Counted from the stretch's first letter, positions 1-7,979 are shown. The stretch is DNA of 55,059 bases from Bacteroidota bacterium (GCA_026391195.1 JAPLEI010000161.1:1-55059); one strand, 5' to 3'. Translations and numbers: made by a program. Notes: generated by a model not told the origin, from the sequence alone.

Positions 1-1
1 C

Positions 2-409
2 CTCCGCAAAAAAGGCACGCTGCAGGTTTCCCTGCTCGCAAAAAATAAAGCAGCTGGCAGTCTCGTGCAGATATCCATCCCCGGAAAAAAAGCCCAGATA
101 ACCATACCCAAATCCGATAAGTATGTTTCCCTGAAAATAGGTAACACCATCATTAAAGACAGCGGCTTTTATGAGATTACGCTGGAAGATATTCGCCAGG
201 GCGGACAATCCGTTGCAGATATTCAGGGAATCGAATTATCCGGTACCGCTGTGCCCGGCATGCACTTTAATACCAAACCCCGCCGAAATGCGGCTTCCGT
301 GCATTTGCGCTACCCCCTGCCGGATTCTGCCAAGGCAGTCGCTTTTTATAACGAAATCACCATACCCGTTGGTGTATTCAGATTATCAGCCCCACCGAAA
401 GAAGGGTAA
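2..409 (+). CDS. DUF5077/DUF3472 protein, N-terminal fragment (5'-truncated by window, frameshifted)
   Basis: The frame is open from the first bases of the window, so the true start lies upstream. The translation reads like a DUF5077 module (small beta-sandwich, usually secreted and thought to bind carbohydrate) followed by the beginning of DUF3472, ending around YNEITIPVG near position 369. After that the frame runs into a stop at 407-409. The continuation of DUF3472 (IQIISPTERR and onward) is found in another frame from about 373. Compared with my recollection of the family, roughly 20 residues that normally join these two stretches are also missing. This indicates a small out-of-frame deletion or an assembly error, not two genes. 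Domain identity is recognised by pattern only. Confidence 0.6.
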   Translation, partial: LRKKGTLQVSLLAKNKAAGSLVQISIPGKKAQITIPKSDKYVSLKIGNTIIKDSGFYEITLEDIRQGGQSVADIQGIELSGTAVPGMHFNTKPRRNAASVHLRYPLPDSAKAVAFYNEITIPVGVFRLSAPPKEG

Positions 410-411
410 TT

Positions 412-1428
412 TTGTCGGTTTGGGATGCAGGCAATGAATCCATTGACCGTGCCAAAGTTCCGGAAGATAAAAAAGTGCAATTATTGGCCACCGGAAGGGA
501 TGTGGTGGCCGATGGATTTGGAAACGAGGGTACGGGCGGACATAGTCATTGGGTGTACCCCTGGAAAAATGGCACCACCTACGGATTTTTAGTTACCGCC
601 ATGCGGGATACCGTTAAAAAGACTACCATCTACACCGGCTATATCTACCTGCCTGAAATGAAACAATGGAAATTATTGGCTTCATTTAAAGCGCCAATGG
701 ACGGGGGGTACCTAAAAAATCTCTATTCGTTCGTGGAAAATTTTTCGGGAGAAAATGGTCAGTTGCAACGCGAAGCACTCTACCGTAATCAGTGGGTACA
801 ACTCGAAGATGGCAAATGGCAGGAACTAACCACCGCCATATTTTCCACCGATGCAACCGGCCGCGCCGGTGATCGGATTGATTATGGGGCAGGGGAGAGT
901 GATGGTCAATTTTATCTGTGGAATGGCGGCTTTCAACCGGCCAATGTGAAAATGGGCGACCGGTTTACCCGCCCCCCGCTGCAGGCAAAGCCCTCCATAT
1001 TGGTAAATAACCATATCGATAGCAACTGGCAGGCGCAGCAAGACAAGGCAACTATATTAACGGCCATCCAGCAACAATCCATCGACACCACCGGATCTAA
1101 AGAGGGCATTTATTATACCCTATTGGAAAAAGGAACCGGTGCGCCGGTTGATGTGTCTGATACGGTGCAAGTATTTTATAAGGGCTATTTTTTAGCATCC
1201 GGGGCGATTTTTGACCAATCGGGGGCTACTCCGGCCAGCTTTCCCCTGCGCCGTTTAATAAAAGGTTGGCAAATTGGGGTACCCCTAGGCAACGTTGGAA
1301 GTAAGGTGCGTATCATTATACCATCTGGCCTTGCTTACGGCATTAGAAACCGAAGCGCCAAAATTGCTCCTAACAGCATCTTGGTATTCGAAATTCAGGT
1401 GGTAGGTGTTCGAAAGCAAGGCGGATAA
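412..1428 (+). CDS. DUF3472 domain plus C-terminal FKBP-type peptidyl-prolyl isomerase (downstream part of the frameshifted gene)
   Basis: This is the second part of the gene beginning before the window. Homologous coding sequence in this frame already begins near 373, so the TTG at 412 is only the first possible start and probably not used. Residues 1-200 match DUF3472 (SVWDAGNES, GGHSHWVYPW, FYLWNGGF). Residues about 230-334 form an FKBP domain with the usual VFYKGY, LIKGWQIG, IPSGLAYG and IAPNSILVFEIQV motifs, which would catalyse prolyl cis-trans isomerisation. The complete protein would be exported, with FKBP acting as a folding helper or appended module. A fusion of DUF5077-DUF3472 to FKBP is unusual. 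If the frameshift is real the FKBP part is probably not made. Confidence 0.65.
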   Translation: MSVWDAGNESIDRAKVPEDKKVQLLATGRDVVADGFGNEGTGGHSHWVYPWKNGTTYGFLVTAMRDTVKKTTIYTGYIYLPEMKQWKLLASFKAPMDGGYLKNLYSFVENFSGENGQLQREALYRNQWVQLEDGKWQELTTAIFSTDATGRAGDRIDYGAGESDGQFYLWNGGFQPANVKMGDRFTRPPLQAKPSILVNNHIDSNWQAQQDKATILTAIQQQSIDTTGSKEGIYYTLLEKGTGAPVDVSDTVQVFYKGYFLASGAIFDQSGATPASFPLRRLIKGWQIGVPLGNVGSKVRIIIPSGLAYGIRNRSAKIAPNSILVFEIQVVGVRKQGG

Positions 1429-1487
1429 AAGAACAGCAAGTAATCCAAGCTCAGCTGTTCGGTTTTAAAATCCTAAATAGCTGAACC

Positions 1488-2330
1488 ATGAAAAACCATT
1501 TCCTCCTGATTGTCTCCTTACTGAGCATCGTTACCCTAGCCAAAGCTGGTGAACCCACTCCCGTTAATAACAATAACAGCATCCTCCTGCGGGTAGATTG
1601 GGAATTTTGTGAGCCTACTGAAAAAAATTATGACTGGCAATTTATCGACGGTCAAGTTGAGTCGGCCCGCAAACAAGGTAAAAAAATTGCCCTGCTGATT
1701 GACGCCACTACCGGATTGCCAGAATGGCTTCGTGATCAGCAAACAGGAACCCTCCCCCTAAATAAAATTAATGCCCTACAACTGACTAGCTGGACTCGCT
1801 TCATTCAAAAAATGGGTGAGCGTTATCAGCAGGAAACAACCATTGAAAAAGTATATATCACCCAAATGATGCCGGATGCTGCTCAGCAAGCAGACACCCG
1901 CCTTCGCGAGGTTATTTATTCTTGGATGAAGGTAGTGGATGCATTTGAAGCAGCTTTTCCTCAACAACAGCTGGTAAACGCCGGGGGCTGGCAAGAAGAT
2001 GTTACTGTGGCCACCCTGTTAGATGCCTATGCCAGCAAAAAAATTGGCAGTCGCTATCAAACGATTGTTGCTTCACAACCCTATACAGCTCCTTTATTAC
2101 AAGAAAAAAACCAAATTAATTTTCAACCCTGCGATCGGAAGCCTGTTGAAATAGTGCCTGCATATACTGAATCTCCTTCAACTGCCCCTTCAGAGAAAGC
2201 CAGACAACAAGCCATCAAAGCGGCTGCTGAAAAAAATGATACTTCAGATGCCAAAGAAAATCCATTTGAAAAATTAATGAGTAACCTGATTGTATTAGGA
2301 AAGCCTTCTTTTTTAACGATACTTCAATAA
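1488..2330 (+). CDS. Secreted protein with a TIM-barrel glycosidase-like N-terminal part, function unknown
   Basis: The 280-residue product begins with a clear signal peptide (MKNHFLLIVSLLSIVTLAKA). Residues 33-75 (RVDWEFCEPTEKNYDWQF, then ARKQGKKIALLI) resemble the first strands of (beta/alpha)8 glycoside hydrolases, where a W-x-x-x-E-P-x-x-G/N-x-Y-D-W segment precedes the barrel wall. No catalytic acid pair can be assigned, and at about 200 residues the domain is short for a complete barrel. The last 60 residues are rich in Ala, Lys, Glu and Pro and end in a hydrophobic stretch. It lies 59 bp after the FKBP protein on the same strand. Either a degenerate sugar-active protein or an unrelated secreted protein; I do not recognise a named family. 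Confidence 0.6.
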   Translation: MKNHFLLIVSLLSIVTLAKAGEPTPVNNNNSILLRVDWEFCEPTEKNYDWQFIDGQVESARKQGKKIALLIDATTGLPEWLRDQQTGTLPLNKINALQLTSWTRFIQKMGERYQQETTIEKVYITQMMPDAAQQADTRLREVIYSWMKVVDAFEAAFPQQQLVNAGGWQEDVTVATLLDAYASKKIGSRYQTIVASQPYTAPLLQEKNQINFQPCDRKPVEIVPAYTESPSTAPSEKARQQAIKAAAEKNDTSDAKENPFEKLMSNLIVLGKPSFLTILQ

Positions 2331-2412
2331 AGATTTCCCCTTTTTCTGTTTCCTAGCCGGAAGTCTGCCTAGTGCGGGCTTTCGGGCTTTTATGGGGTAG
2401 TATGCGTTGTAT

Positions 2413-3528
2413 TTATCTAGCTAACATTTTTAAACAGGCGGGGCTAGGAATAGGGAATCGATAATGTTCTGAAAGGGCTCCATTCAACGGATCTCTTTTG
2501 AATATCACCACTTCATTACTCTTCATATTGCCCACCAAAATGTATTGTCCGGTAGGGTCATTCAAAAAATTACGGGGATGATCACCCAGGGTAGGAGTGA
2601 TACCTGCCGGGGTTAGTAATCCATTTTTCGAATTCACCGAGAAAATCGCCAAAGTATTTTCATTTCCGCGATTGCTCATATACAAAAACTTTTCATCGGG
2701 GGAGAGATGTATATCAGCACTTCCATGTTGCGTAGTGGCTCCGGCTGGGTGACCTGCATAAGTAGCCAGCTTTTTCATCTTTCCTTTTTTAAACGAATAA
2801 GCAGTCACAGTGCCAGATAATTCTTCTACCACATAGGCAAATTTTCCATTGGCAGTAAACTCCAGGTGTCTGGGGCCACTTCCCGGGGCACTGGCGGCAT
2901 AGGGCGGGTTGGCTTCGGTTAGGGGGGTGGAAGCCGAGCCATTAAACTTATAGATACTTACCTGGTCGGTACCTAAATCAGGGGTGAGCAGAAATTGCTG
3001 GTCGGGACTGAAAAAAACCGAGTGTACATGGGCTTTTTCTTGTCGTTGCTCATTGATACTTTTACCCGAATGGATGATATGTTGCTGCAACGGTTGCACA
3101 CTGCCATCGGCTGCAATGGGTAGGGCTGATAAACTTCCCCCGGTATAATTGGCCACCAGCAGCCATTTGGCATCGTTGGTGATGGATATATGACAAGGAT
3201 TTTCGCTCCCACTCAATTGCCGGTTTATCAATTGCAAGGTGCCATTGGTTTTATTAAAGCGATACGCTGCTACCAGTCCACTTTGTTGTCTGCTCACTTC
3301 ATTTACGGCATACACAAAATTTCCATCCGGTGAAATACAGAGATAGGAGGGGTTATTGGCACTATCGGTATTACTTATCAGTGCCACTTTTCCGGTGGCG
3401 GCATCAAAATCATACACATAAATGCCCTTACTACCATTGCTGGTGTAGGTGCCGGCAAATAAATAAAAATGTTGTGCTGATAAAGTGCTGCTGCACAAGA
3501 TTAGTAAGGCGAGTAGATATTTTTTCAT
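2413..3528 (-). CDS. Lactonase family protein (6-phosphogluconolactonase-type seven-bladed beta-propeller)
   Basis: The start at 3528 is chosen because it opens with a signal peptide (MKKYLLALLILCSSTLSA); the longer open frame to 3657 adds a non-coding-looking tail running into the repeats. The mature part shows the repeating blade pattern of the lactonase family: FAGTYTSNGSKGIYVYDFD, YLCISPDGNFVYAVNE, HVHSVFFSPDQQFLLTPDLG, GPRHLEFTANGKFAYVVEEL, DIHLSPDEKFLYMSNRG and HPRNFLNDPTGQYILVGN. Cytosolic Pgl hydrolyses 6-phosphogluconolactone in the pentose phosphate pathway, but the signal peptide here points to a periplasmic or exported paralogue whose lactone substrate is unknown. About 371 residues, normal for the family. 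It is a single gene, convergent with the upstream secreted-protein gene. Confidence 0.85.
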   Translation of the reverse strand: MKKYLLALLILCSSTLSAQHFYLFAGTYTSNGSKGIYVYDFDAATGKVALISNTDSANNPSYLCISPDGNFVYAVNEVSRQQSGLVAAYRFNKTNGTLQLINRQLSGSENPCHISITNDAKWLLVANYTGGSLSALPIAADGSVQPLQQHIIHSGKSINEQRQEKAHVHSVFFSPDQQFLLTPDLGTDQVSIYKFNGSASTPLTEANPPYAASAPGSGPRHLEFTANGKFAYVVEELSGTVTAYSFKKGKMKKLATYAGHPAGATTQHGSADIHLSPDEKFLYMSNRGNENTLAIFSVNSKNGLLTPAGITPTLGDHPRNFLNDPTGQYILVGNMKSNEVVIFKRDPLNGALSEHYRFPIPSPACLKMLAR

Positions 3529-3568
3529 TGGGTTAAGGTAAGAAAAAAAGATGAGTATGGTTTGGAAT

Positions 3569-3732
3569 GGGATGGGATATGGGATGCTAATGATTGTACA
3601 TCCCCTTTTTTTATATGGGCCGAACCTACGGATCTCTTGGTGGCTTTTGGGGCACATAACAACGGATTAAAATCCGTTGTTATGATATGGGGGGAGGCTA
3701 CGCCTCTTTGATCTGGGATGGGATATGGGATG
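3569..3732. repeat. Direct repeat pair, 18-bp copies at 3569-3586 and 3715-3732
   Basis: The 18-mer gggatgggatatgggatg occurs identically at 3569-3586 and 3715-3732, on either side of the first palindromic element. Together with the palindromes and GAGGC hairpins it gives a modular repeat island occupying most of the gene-free stretch 3529-3949. Confidence 0.7.
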
Positions 3733-3820
3733 ATCTTGCCCGAACAACGGATTAAAATCCGTTGGTGTGATATCTTTCGAGGCTTCGCCTCTTTGATCTG
3801 GGGGGAGGCTACGCCTCTTT
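3655..3820. repeat. REP-like palindromic repeat cluster
   Basis: A perfect 14-bp inverted repeat with a 2-base centre lies at 3655-3684 (arm cataacaacggatt). A second, shorter copy of the same palindrome lies at 3743-3766 with one mismatch. Both are followed by short hairpins of the form gaggc-NNN-gcctc, at 3694-3706, 3779-3791 and 3805-3817, each followed by tttg. The order palindrome-hairpin-palindrome-hairpin-hairpin looks like a REP/BIME-type interspersed element. No coding potential is believable: the 65-codon frame at 3718-3915 is made of repeat sequence. Confidence 0.75.
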
Positions 3821-3949
3821 GGTTAGGAATTGATAGAGTGGGTTCTGGGCTGTATTATGTAGCGTTTATTAAAAAGCCGCTATATGATAATCCTGTTAAA
3901 GAATTAAATCATTAGCCGGAAATATTTATCTTTCCCAAAATTTTTAAAC

Positions 3950-4435
3950 ATGAAAAAGCTTTCTCTATTGGTTTTACTTGCTATCGGATTATGGAGTTTC
4001 ACTTCAGTTCGTTCAGTAAATGCTAATAACACTCCTGCTGCTGGCACATTTGATACTACCCTAATCAGCAAAAAATTATTAAAAAAATGGCAGCTGATAG
4101 AATTAAATGGTCAGCCCATTTCGGCCCTCGGTAAACCTGCTAAAACTCCCTTTATCCATTTCGATAGTGCCCGCAAGGTTTCGGGGAATAATGGCTGCAA
4201 TCAGTTTTTTGGCAGCTATGAATTAGATACGCGTAACCGCATTAAATTCTCTGCGATGGGTTCTACCCGTATGGCTTGTGTAGATGAAAATACCATCGAG
4301 TCGGATTTGATGCAGGTATTATCTAACACCGATAGCTATGTGTTGGTAAATGACACCCTGGTTTTTAACCGGGCCCGTATGGCTCCCCTGGCTCGTTGGG
4401 TTAAAATGAAGTCGTGTAAGAAGAAGAATAAATAA
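3950..4435 (+). CDS. Secreted META/HslJ-domain protein
   Basis: The 161-residue product has a signal peptide (residues 1-25, MKKLSLLVLLAIGLWSFTSV) followed by one META domain: KKWQLIELNGQPI, then FIHFDSARKVSGNNGCNQFFGSY and IKFSAMGSTRMAC, the characteristic W...L / GxxGCNxFxGxY / STxMAC pattern of HslJ-like proteins. In E. coli HslJ is a heat-inducible outer-membrane-associated protein linked to novobiocin resistance; the molecular activity is unknown. A near-consensus Bacteroidota -7 element (TATCTTTC, 3927-3934) lies 15 bp upstream of the ATG. The basic C-terminus (CKKKNK) is followed by a strong bidirectional terminator. Confidence 0.8.
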   Translation: MKKLSLLVLLAIGLWSFTSVRSVNANNTPAAGTFDTTLISKKLLKKWQLIELNGQPISALGKPAKTPFIHFDSARKVSGNNGCNQFFGSYELDTRNRIKFSAMGSTRMACVDENTIESDLMQVLSNTDSYVLVNDTLVFNRARMAPLARWVKMKSCKKKNK

Positions 4436-4453
4436 TAGGTACTTCTTTCAAAT

Positions 4454-4491
4454 AAAAAAGGGCGTACGCCTCTGGCGTACACCCTTTTTTT
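4454..4491. terminator. Bidirectional rho-independent terminator
   Basis: A-run 4454-4459, ggg, then 7-bp arm gtacgcc (4464-4470), loop tct, arm ggcgtac (4474-4480), one mismatch, ccc, and T-run 4485-4491. It is symmetrical and serves the converging META gene and S9 peptidase gene. Confidence 0.85.
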
Positions 4492-4507
4492 ATTGCTACA
4501 AAGACAA

Positions 4508-6925
4508 TTATTTTTTAGCGCCTTTTACATATTTATTCAGCCACTCATTCTGCTCCCACAAAAGGTGTAATAAATTCTCCCTCCCACGATACCCATGCGC
4601 TTCATAGGGTAAATACACAAATCGAACCGTTCCTCCATGCCCTTTAATGGCCGCAAATAACCGCTCACTATTAATGGGGTAAGTTCCGGTATTGTCATCC
4701 GCTTCGCCATGTACCAGCAGGATAGGGGTTTTGATTTGATTGGCATAGCTGAAAGGACTCATCTCATAATACAATTGAGGTGCCTGCCAGTAAGTACGTT
4801 CCTCATTCTGAAATCCAAAAGGCGTTAGGGTTCTATTGTAAGCACCACTGCGGGCAATACCTGCTTTAAATAGATTGGTATGCGCCAGTAAATTGGCCGT
4901 CATAAATGCCCCATAACTATGTCCGCCAACACCTACGCGGTTTCTGTCGCCCACACCCATATCGGCCAGTTTATTAATAGCCGCTTCGGCATTTAGTTTG
5001 AGTTGTGCTATAAAATCGTCGTTGGGCTTTTTGTCGGCAGTAGTGGCTACAATGGGCATCTCTGCATTGTCTAACACAGCATATCCCTGTGTTACATAAA
5101 ATACGGGCGAGCCCCAGCTGAGCGTGGTAAACCGATCACGGGATCCCCTTACTTGTGCAGCATCTGCCGCTGAATTGAACTCTCTTGGATAGGCCCACAA
5201 GATTACCGGTAGCGGTCCATCTTTTAGTTTATCGTAGTTTGTGGGCAGATATAAATCGCCGGTTAAATCCACACCATCGGCTCTTTTATAACTGATCTTT
5301 TCTTTTAACACCCCCTCTAATTGCGGATAGGGATTGGTAAACTGTGTTAACTGAACATCAGCAATGCGGGCAATTAAATTCTTAACCCAGTAATTGGGTA
5401 CTTCTTTTTGTGATTCTCTTCTGGTAAGTAATACCAGTTTGTCGGCATCAATTACCTCTTCTACCATTTCAAATACCCCTTCTTGGCAACGCCATACGAT
5501 ATTGTTTTTCTTGGTAGCCATATCGAATTTACTCAGGAAAGGCAAATCACCCTTGGCGGATGATCCTGTAGTATTGTTCATTAAAATCTGTGTTCCATTA
5601 TCGGTTAACTGTATCGCCGGCCGCCCGAAACTATTGCGGGTTAATACGGGTTCCCCTGGATTATTATATGCATCGGTTAGGTTTCTTTCGAACAACAAAT
5701 CCATACTGCCAGTTTTACTGTTTAGTTTGCTAACCCTTCCAATTTGTTTTGAACGTAAAACTTCCCGAACCAGCGCAACCGTGGAATCTCCCCAGGTAGT
5801 GCCACTATATCTGTATTGCGTTTTAAACAACGTAACGGGCGCTCCGGTAAAGGGCGCAGATAAGGAATACACAGCATCATGAAAGGGTACTTGTTTTTTC
5901 ATGATGCCACTGTCTAGTGCTTCCGCCCAAATTACGGTGGCTTTTTCATCGTCTCTCCAATCGAATCCACGTGGAACGGGCTGGGTGTTATCATACCCAC
6001 TAGGCGTAGCTTCTGTAGATGGCAGTTCAGCTAATACTTTCACTGTTTTGCCACTCAGGTCGGTAATCGATACGGTAGAAGGAAATCCACCCGCAGTAAC
6101 TAAATACGAGAATGGTTTTTTAAGGGTCCGCAGCATCAGATAATTTCTATCGGGAGAAAGCGAAAAACTACTGATGATGGCAGGAGTACCTACATTGGTT
6201 TCTACTCCGTTTTTATTTACAATCAATTGTGCGGTTGTATAAAATTCAAAAACTGCTTCATCATGTGGCGACTTAATCAAATCCTGATAGGTAACACTCG
6301 GTGCTGCCTTTCCCAGATTTTCCTGAATGGTTGGGCCCTTGGGAACAATGGGCTTTTGCGGTGCCATCGCAGCGGGTTGAGTAGCTGCTTTATATATAAT
6401 GGTTTGGTCGTCTATCCATATATAAGGTGTTCCCAGAGTTGTATTCAAGGGGAACTTATTTATTTTGGTAGCCCGCTGCGAAGCAATATCTATCACATAC
6501 AAATCTACCCGTATACTTGAAGTATGGGTAAAAGCTACTTTTGTTTCCGATGGACTCCAACTGATATTTCCTGCCAGTAATCCGGAGGGTAATCCATATA
6601 CCATCACCTCTTTATTCGTTTTGATTTGCTTCAGCAGAAAACTGTTCACAAAATTCTGCCGGCTCTGCGAAAAATTATTGGGATTCAGGCGAAGTCCGGC
6701 AACTTTTAGTTCGGGCTGACCTAACTCTTCTACACCGGGGTAGGAGTTGCGCTCACTCAACAACATCCAGTTGGCCTTGCTGTCTATCCGAACAGCCGGG
6801 GTAGGTTTTGCCAACAGCATATCCGCTATTTCTTTGGGCGGTACCTGGTATACGTTGTTGTCTTGTGCATTTACTACCAGTAAACTAATAGCAAGCGCTG
6901 CAAAAGAAAGGGTAAGTTTTTTCAT
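4508..6925 (-). CDS. S9 family serine peptidase (prolyl oligopeptidase superfamily, glutamyl-endopeptidase-like)
   Basis: 805 residues: signal peptide (MKKLTLSFAALAISLLVVNA), a long N-terminal beta-propeller (about residues 30-530) and a C-terminal alpha/beta-hydrolase domain. The catalytic triad is visible: Ser670 in GGHSYGAF, Asp743 in VHGEADDN and His777 in YEAHGYRG. The sequence around the active site (GGHSYGAFMTANLLAH, MSPFSYANQIKTPILLVHGE) is that of the S9D branch related to chloroplast glutamyl endopeptidase, so it probably cleaves short peptides after Glu in the periplasm. It starts 16 bp after the end of the GH16 gene and is probably co-transcribed with it. Length is normal for the family and all key residues are present. 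Confidence 0.9.
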   Translation of the reverse strand: MKKLTLSFAALAISLLVVNAQDNNVYQVPPKEIADMLLAKPTPAVRIDSKANWMLLSERNSYPGVEELGQPELKVAGLRLNPNNFSQSRQNFVNSFLLKQIKTNKEVMVYGLPSGLLAGNISWSPSETKVAFTHTSSIRVDLYVIDIASQRATKINKFPLNTTLGTPYIWIDDQTIIYKAATQPAAMAPQKPIVPKGPTIQENLGKAAPSVTYQDLIKSPHDEAVFEFYTTAQLIVNKNGVETNVGTPAIISSFSLSPDRNYLMLRTLKKPFSYLVTAGGFPSTVSITDLSGKTVKVLAELPSTEATPSGYDNTQPVPRGFDWRDDEKATVIWAEALDSGIMKKQVPFHDAVYSLSAPFTGAPVTLFKTQYRYSGTTWGDSTVALVREVLRSKQIGRVSKLNSKTGSMDLLFERNLTDAYNNPGEPVLTRNSFGRPAIQLTDNGTQILMNNTTGSSAKGDLPFLSKFDMATKKNNIVWRCQEGVFEMVEEVIDADKLVLLTRRESQKEVPNYWVKNLIARIADVQLTQFTNPYPQLEGVLKEKISYKRADGVDLTGDLYLPTNYDKLKDGPLPVILWAYPREFNSAADAAQVRGSRDRFTTLSWGSPVFYVTQGYAVLDNAEMPIVATTADKKPNDDFIAQLKLNAEAAINKLADMGVGDRNRVGVGGHSYGAFMTANLLAHTNLFKAGIARSGAYNRTLTPFGFQNEERTYWQAPQLYYEMSPFSYANQIKTPILLVHGEADDNTGTYPINSERLFAAIKGHGGTVRFVYLPYEAHGYRGRENLLHLLWEQNEWLNKYVKGAKK

Positions 6926-6941
6926 AACAAATAAATGGGGT

Positions 6942-7721
6942 TTATTGATATACTCTTACATAATCGATTAACATGCTGCAAGGGAAAACTTTGGGGTCTA
7001 CGCCTTTTTGTCCACCCCAATCGCCTCCAACGGCAATATTCAGCAGTAGGTATTCCGGCTCATCAAAGGGCCAGGCTTCCCGTCCGCTATGTTCATTGGT
7101 AAAATTGAAATAGGGTTTGTTGTCTATTAAAACAGTAATTTTTTCCGAAGTCCAAATTACGGAATACACATGAAAGGCGTCACTGAAATCGGGCACCGGT
7201 ATGGTGGCTGTTTTTTGGGTGCCAATGGAATGGTAGTATTTTTTGCAGTGTACGGAAGCATGAACCGTGCCGGGGTTGTAGCCAACATGTTCCATAATAT
7301 CTATTTCCCCATCATCGGGCCATTGCAGGGGTTGATGGCTTCCCAGCATCCAGATAGCAGGCCAGGTGCCCAAACCTTTGGGTAATTTAGCACGCACATC
7401 TATGCGACCATATTTCCATTCAGCTTTGCCGCGGGTTACCAGGCGGGCAGAGGTATACTCCTTTTCTCCCGGTCCGTTTTTGATGGCAGTGATGCGAAGA
7501 TGGCCATCTTCCACCCGAGCATTGGGTAAACTATTCATTAGGTAGTTCTGCCATTCATGATTGCCCCATCCATGTTGGCCGGTATCATAGGCCCATTTTT
7601 TGGGATCCGGTAATCCCTTATAAGAGAACTCATCACTCCAAACCAATTTAAGGGGTTTCGTTTGTGCGCTCAAGGTTACCGCACAAAATAGGAGGGGAAA
7701 AAATAGTTGGATAATTCGCAT
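6942..7721 (-). CDS. Family 16 glycoside hydrolase (laminarinase/beta-glucanase type)
   Basis: 259 residues with signal peptide (MRIIQLFFPLLFCAVTLSAQ). The GH16 catalytic signature E-[ILV]-D-[IVAF]-x-E is present as GEIDIMEHVG (Glu139 nucleophile, Asp141, Glu144 acid/base), preceded by YGRIDVRAKLPKGLGTWPAIWML and followed by HASVHC and VIWTSEKITVLIDNKPYF, all typical of bacterial beta-1,3(4)-glucanases. It is a single-domain enzyme with no carbohydrate-binding module and would hydrolyse laminarin-like or lichenan-like glucans outside the cytoplasm. First gene of a likely two-gene unit with the S9 peptidase; divergent from the his operon. Confidence 0.93.
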   Translation of the reverse strand: MRIIQLFFPLLFCAVTLSAQTKPLKLVWSDEFSYKGLPDPKKWAYDTGQHGWGNHEWQNYLMNSLPNARVEDGHLRITAIKNGPGEKEYTSARLVTRGKAEWKYGRIDVRAKLPKGLGTWPAIWMLGSHQPLQWPDDGEIDIMEHVGYNPGTVHASVHCKKYYHSIGTQKTATIPVPDFSDAFHVYSVIWTSEKITVLIDNKPYFNFTNEHSGREAWPFDEPEYLLLNIAVGGDWGGQKGVDPKVFPCSMLIDYVRVYQ

Positions 7722-7780
7722 ATAATTGCTTTAGTTTCAGCAAGATAATAAATAGTTTCGGATGTGCTGCTTCCGAATTA

Positions 7781-7812
7781 TTTGGCGGTTTCTGCTATTT
7801 TTTGTACCTTTG
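7781..7812 (+). promoter_or_regulatory. Predicted his operon promoter (Bacteroidota type)
   Basis: TTTG at 7781-7784, a 20-bp spacer, then TACCTTTG at 7805-7812, an exact match to the Bacteroidota -33/-7 consensus (TTTG, 19-21 bp, TAnnTTTG). The predicted transcription start is about 7816-7817, only 4-5 bases before the leader-peptide ATG at 7821. Confidence 0.7.
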
Positions 7813-7820
7813 CATAGCAA

Positions 7821-7871
7821 ATGAATAACTGTTTACATATACACCATTATGTTTTCTTGCCCAACGGGTAA
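7821..7871 (+). CDS. hisL: His leader peptide
   Basis: A 16-codon frame, MNNCLHIHHYVFLPNG followed by TAA. Three histidine codons occur within four positions (7836-7838, 7842-7844, 7845-7847), followed by the attenuator hairpins and then hisG. His clustering of this kind is the signature of ribosome-mediated attenuation of histidine operons. The gene starts almost at the predicted 5' end of the transcript, so it is likely translated as a leaderless or near-leaderless message. Too short for ordinary gene finders; support comes from position, codon content and RNA structure, not from homology. Confidence 0.75.
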   Translation: MNNCLHIHHYVFLPNG

Positions 7872-7930
7872 GCAACGGTGTAGTGTTTAAAATACAACAT
7901 GTGTGGCTTACCTCCGGGTAGGCCTTTTTT
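7856..7930 (+). promoter_or_regulatory. His operon attenuator with alternative hairpins
   Basis: Three competing pairings can be drawn. Protector 1:2: cttgccc (7856-7862) with gggtaag (7866-7872), including one G-U pair. Antiterminator 2:3: ggtaagc (7867-7873) with gcttacc (7906-7912), seven perfect pairs plus a G-U. Terminator 3:4: ggcttacc (7905-7912) with ggtaggcc (7917-7924), followed by six T (7925-7930). A ribosome stalled at the His codons leaves segment 2 free and lets the antiterminator form; a ribosome reaching the stop codon (7869-7871) covers segment 2 and the terminator folds. Confidence 0.75.
7905..7930 (+). terminator. Attenuator terminator upstream of hisG
   Basis: Eight-pair stem 7905-7912 / 7917-7924 (one G-U), UCCG tetraloop, then TTTTTT. 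It lies 49 bp before the hisG start, where an ordinary terminator would make no sense unless it is conditional. Confidence 0.8.
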
Positions 7931-7979
7931 ATGTGTAGTAGTTAGGCATCCCTGCTTTTTATAAATTGAATTTTTTATT

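Noticed and set aside
2339..2400. GC-rich stretch after the secreted protein gene as a terminator
   Set aside because: The possible stems are imperfect and there is no clean T-run after them.
3529..3657. Longer N-terminus for the lactonase gene (to 3657)
   Set aside because: It puts about 43 residues in front of a clean signal peptide and runs into the repeat region; the ATG at 3528 explains the protein fully.
3655..3820. Possible CRISPR array
   Set aside because: Only two palindromic copies with unequal spacing and extra hairpins between them, and no cas genes; better explained as a REP-like element.
3718..3915. 65-codon open frame on the plus strand
   Set aside because: It is composed of the REP-like repeats and hairpins, has no recognisable protein pattern and continues into the promoter region of the META gene.
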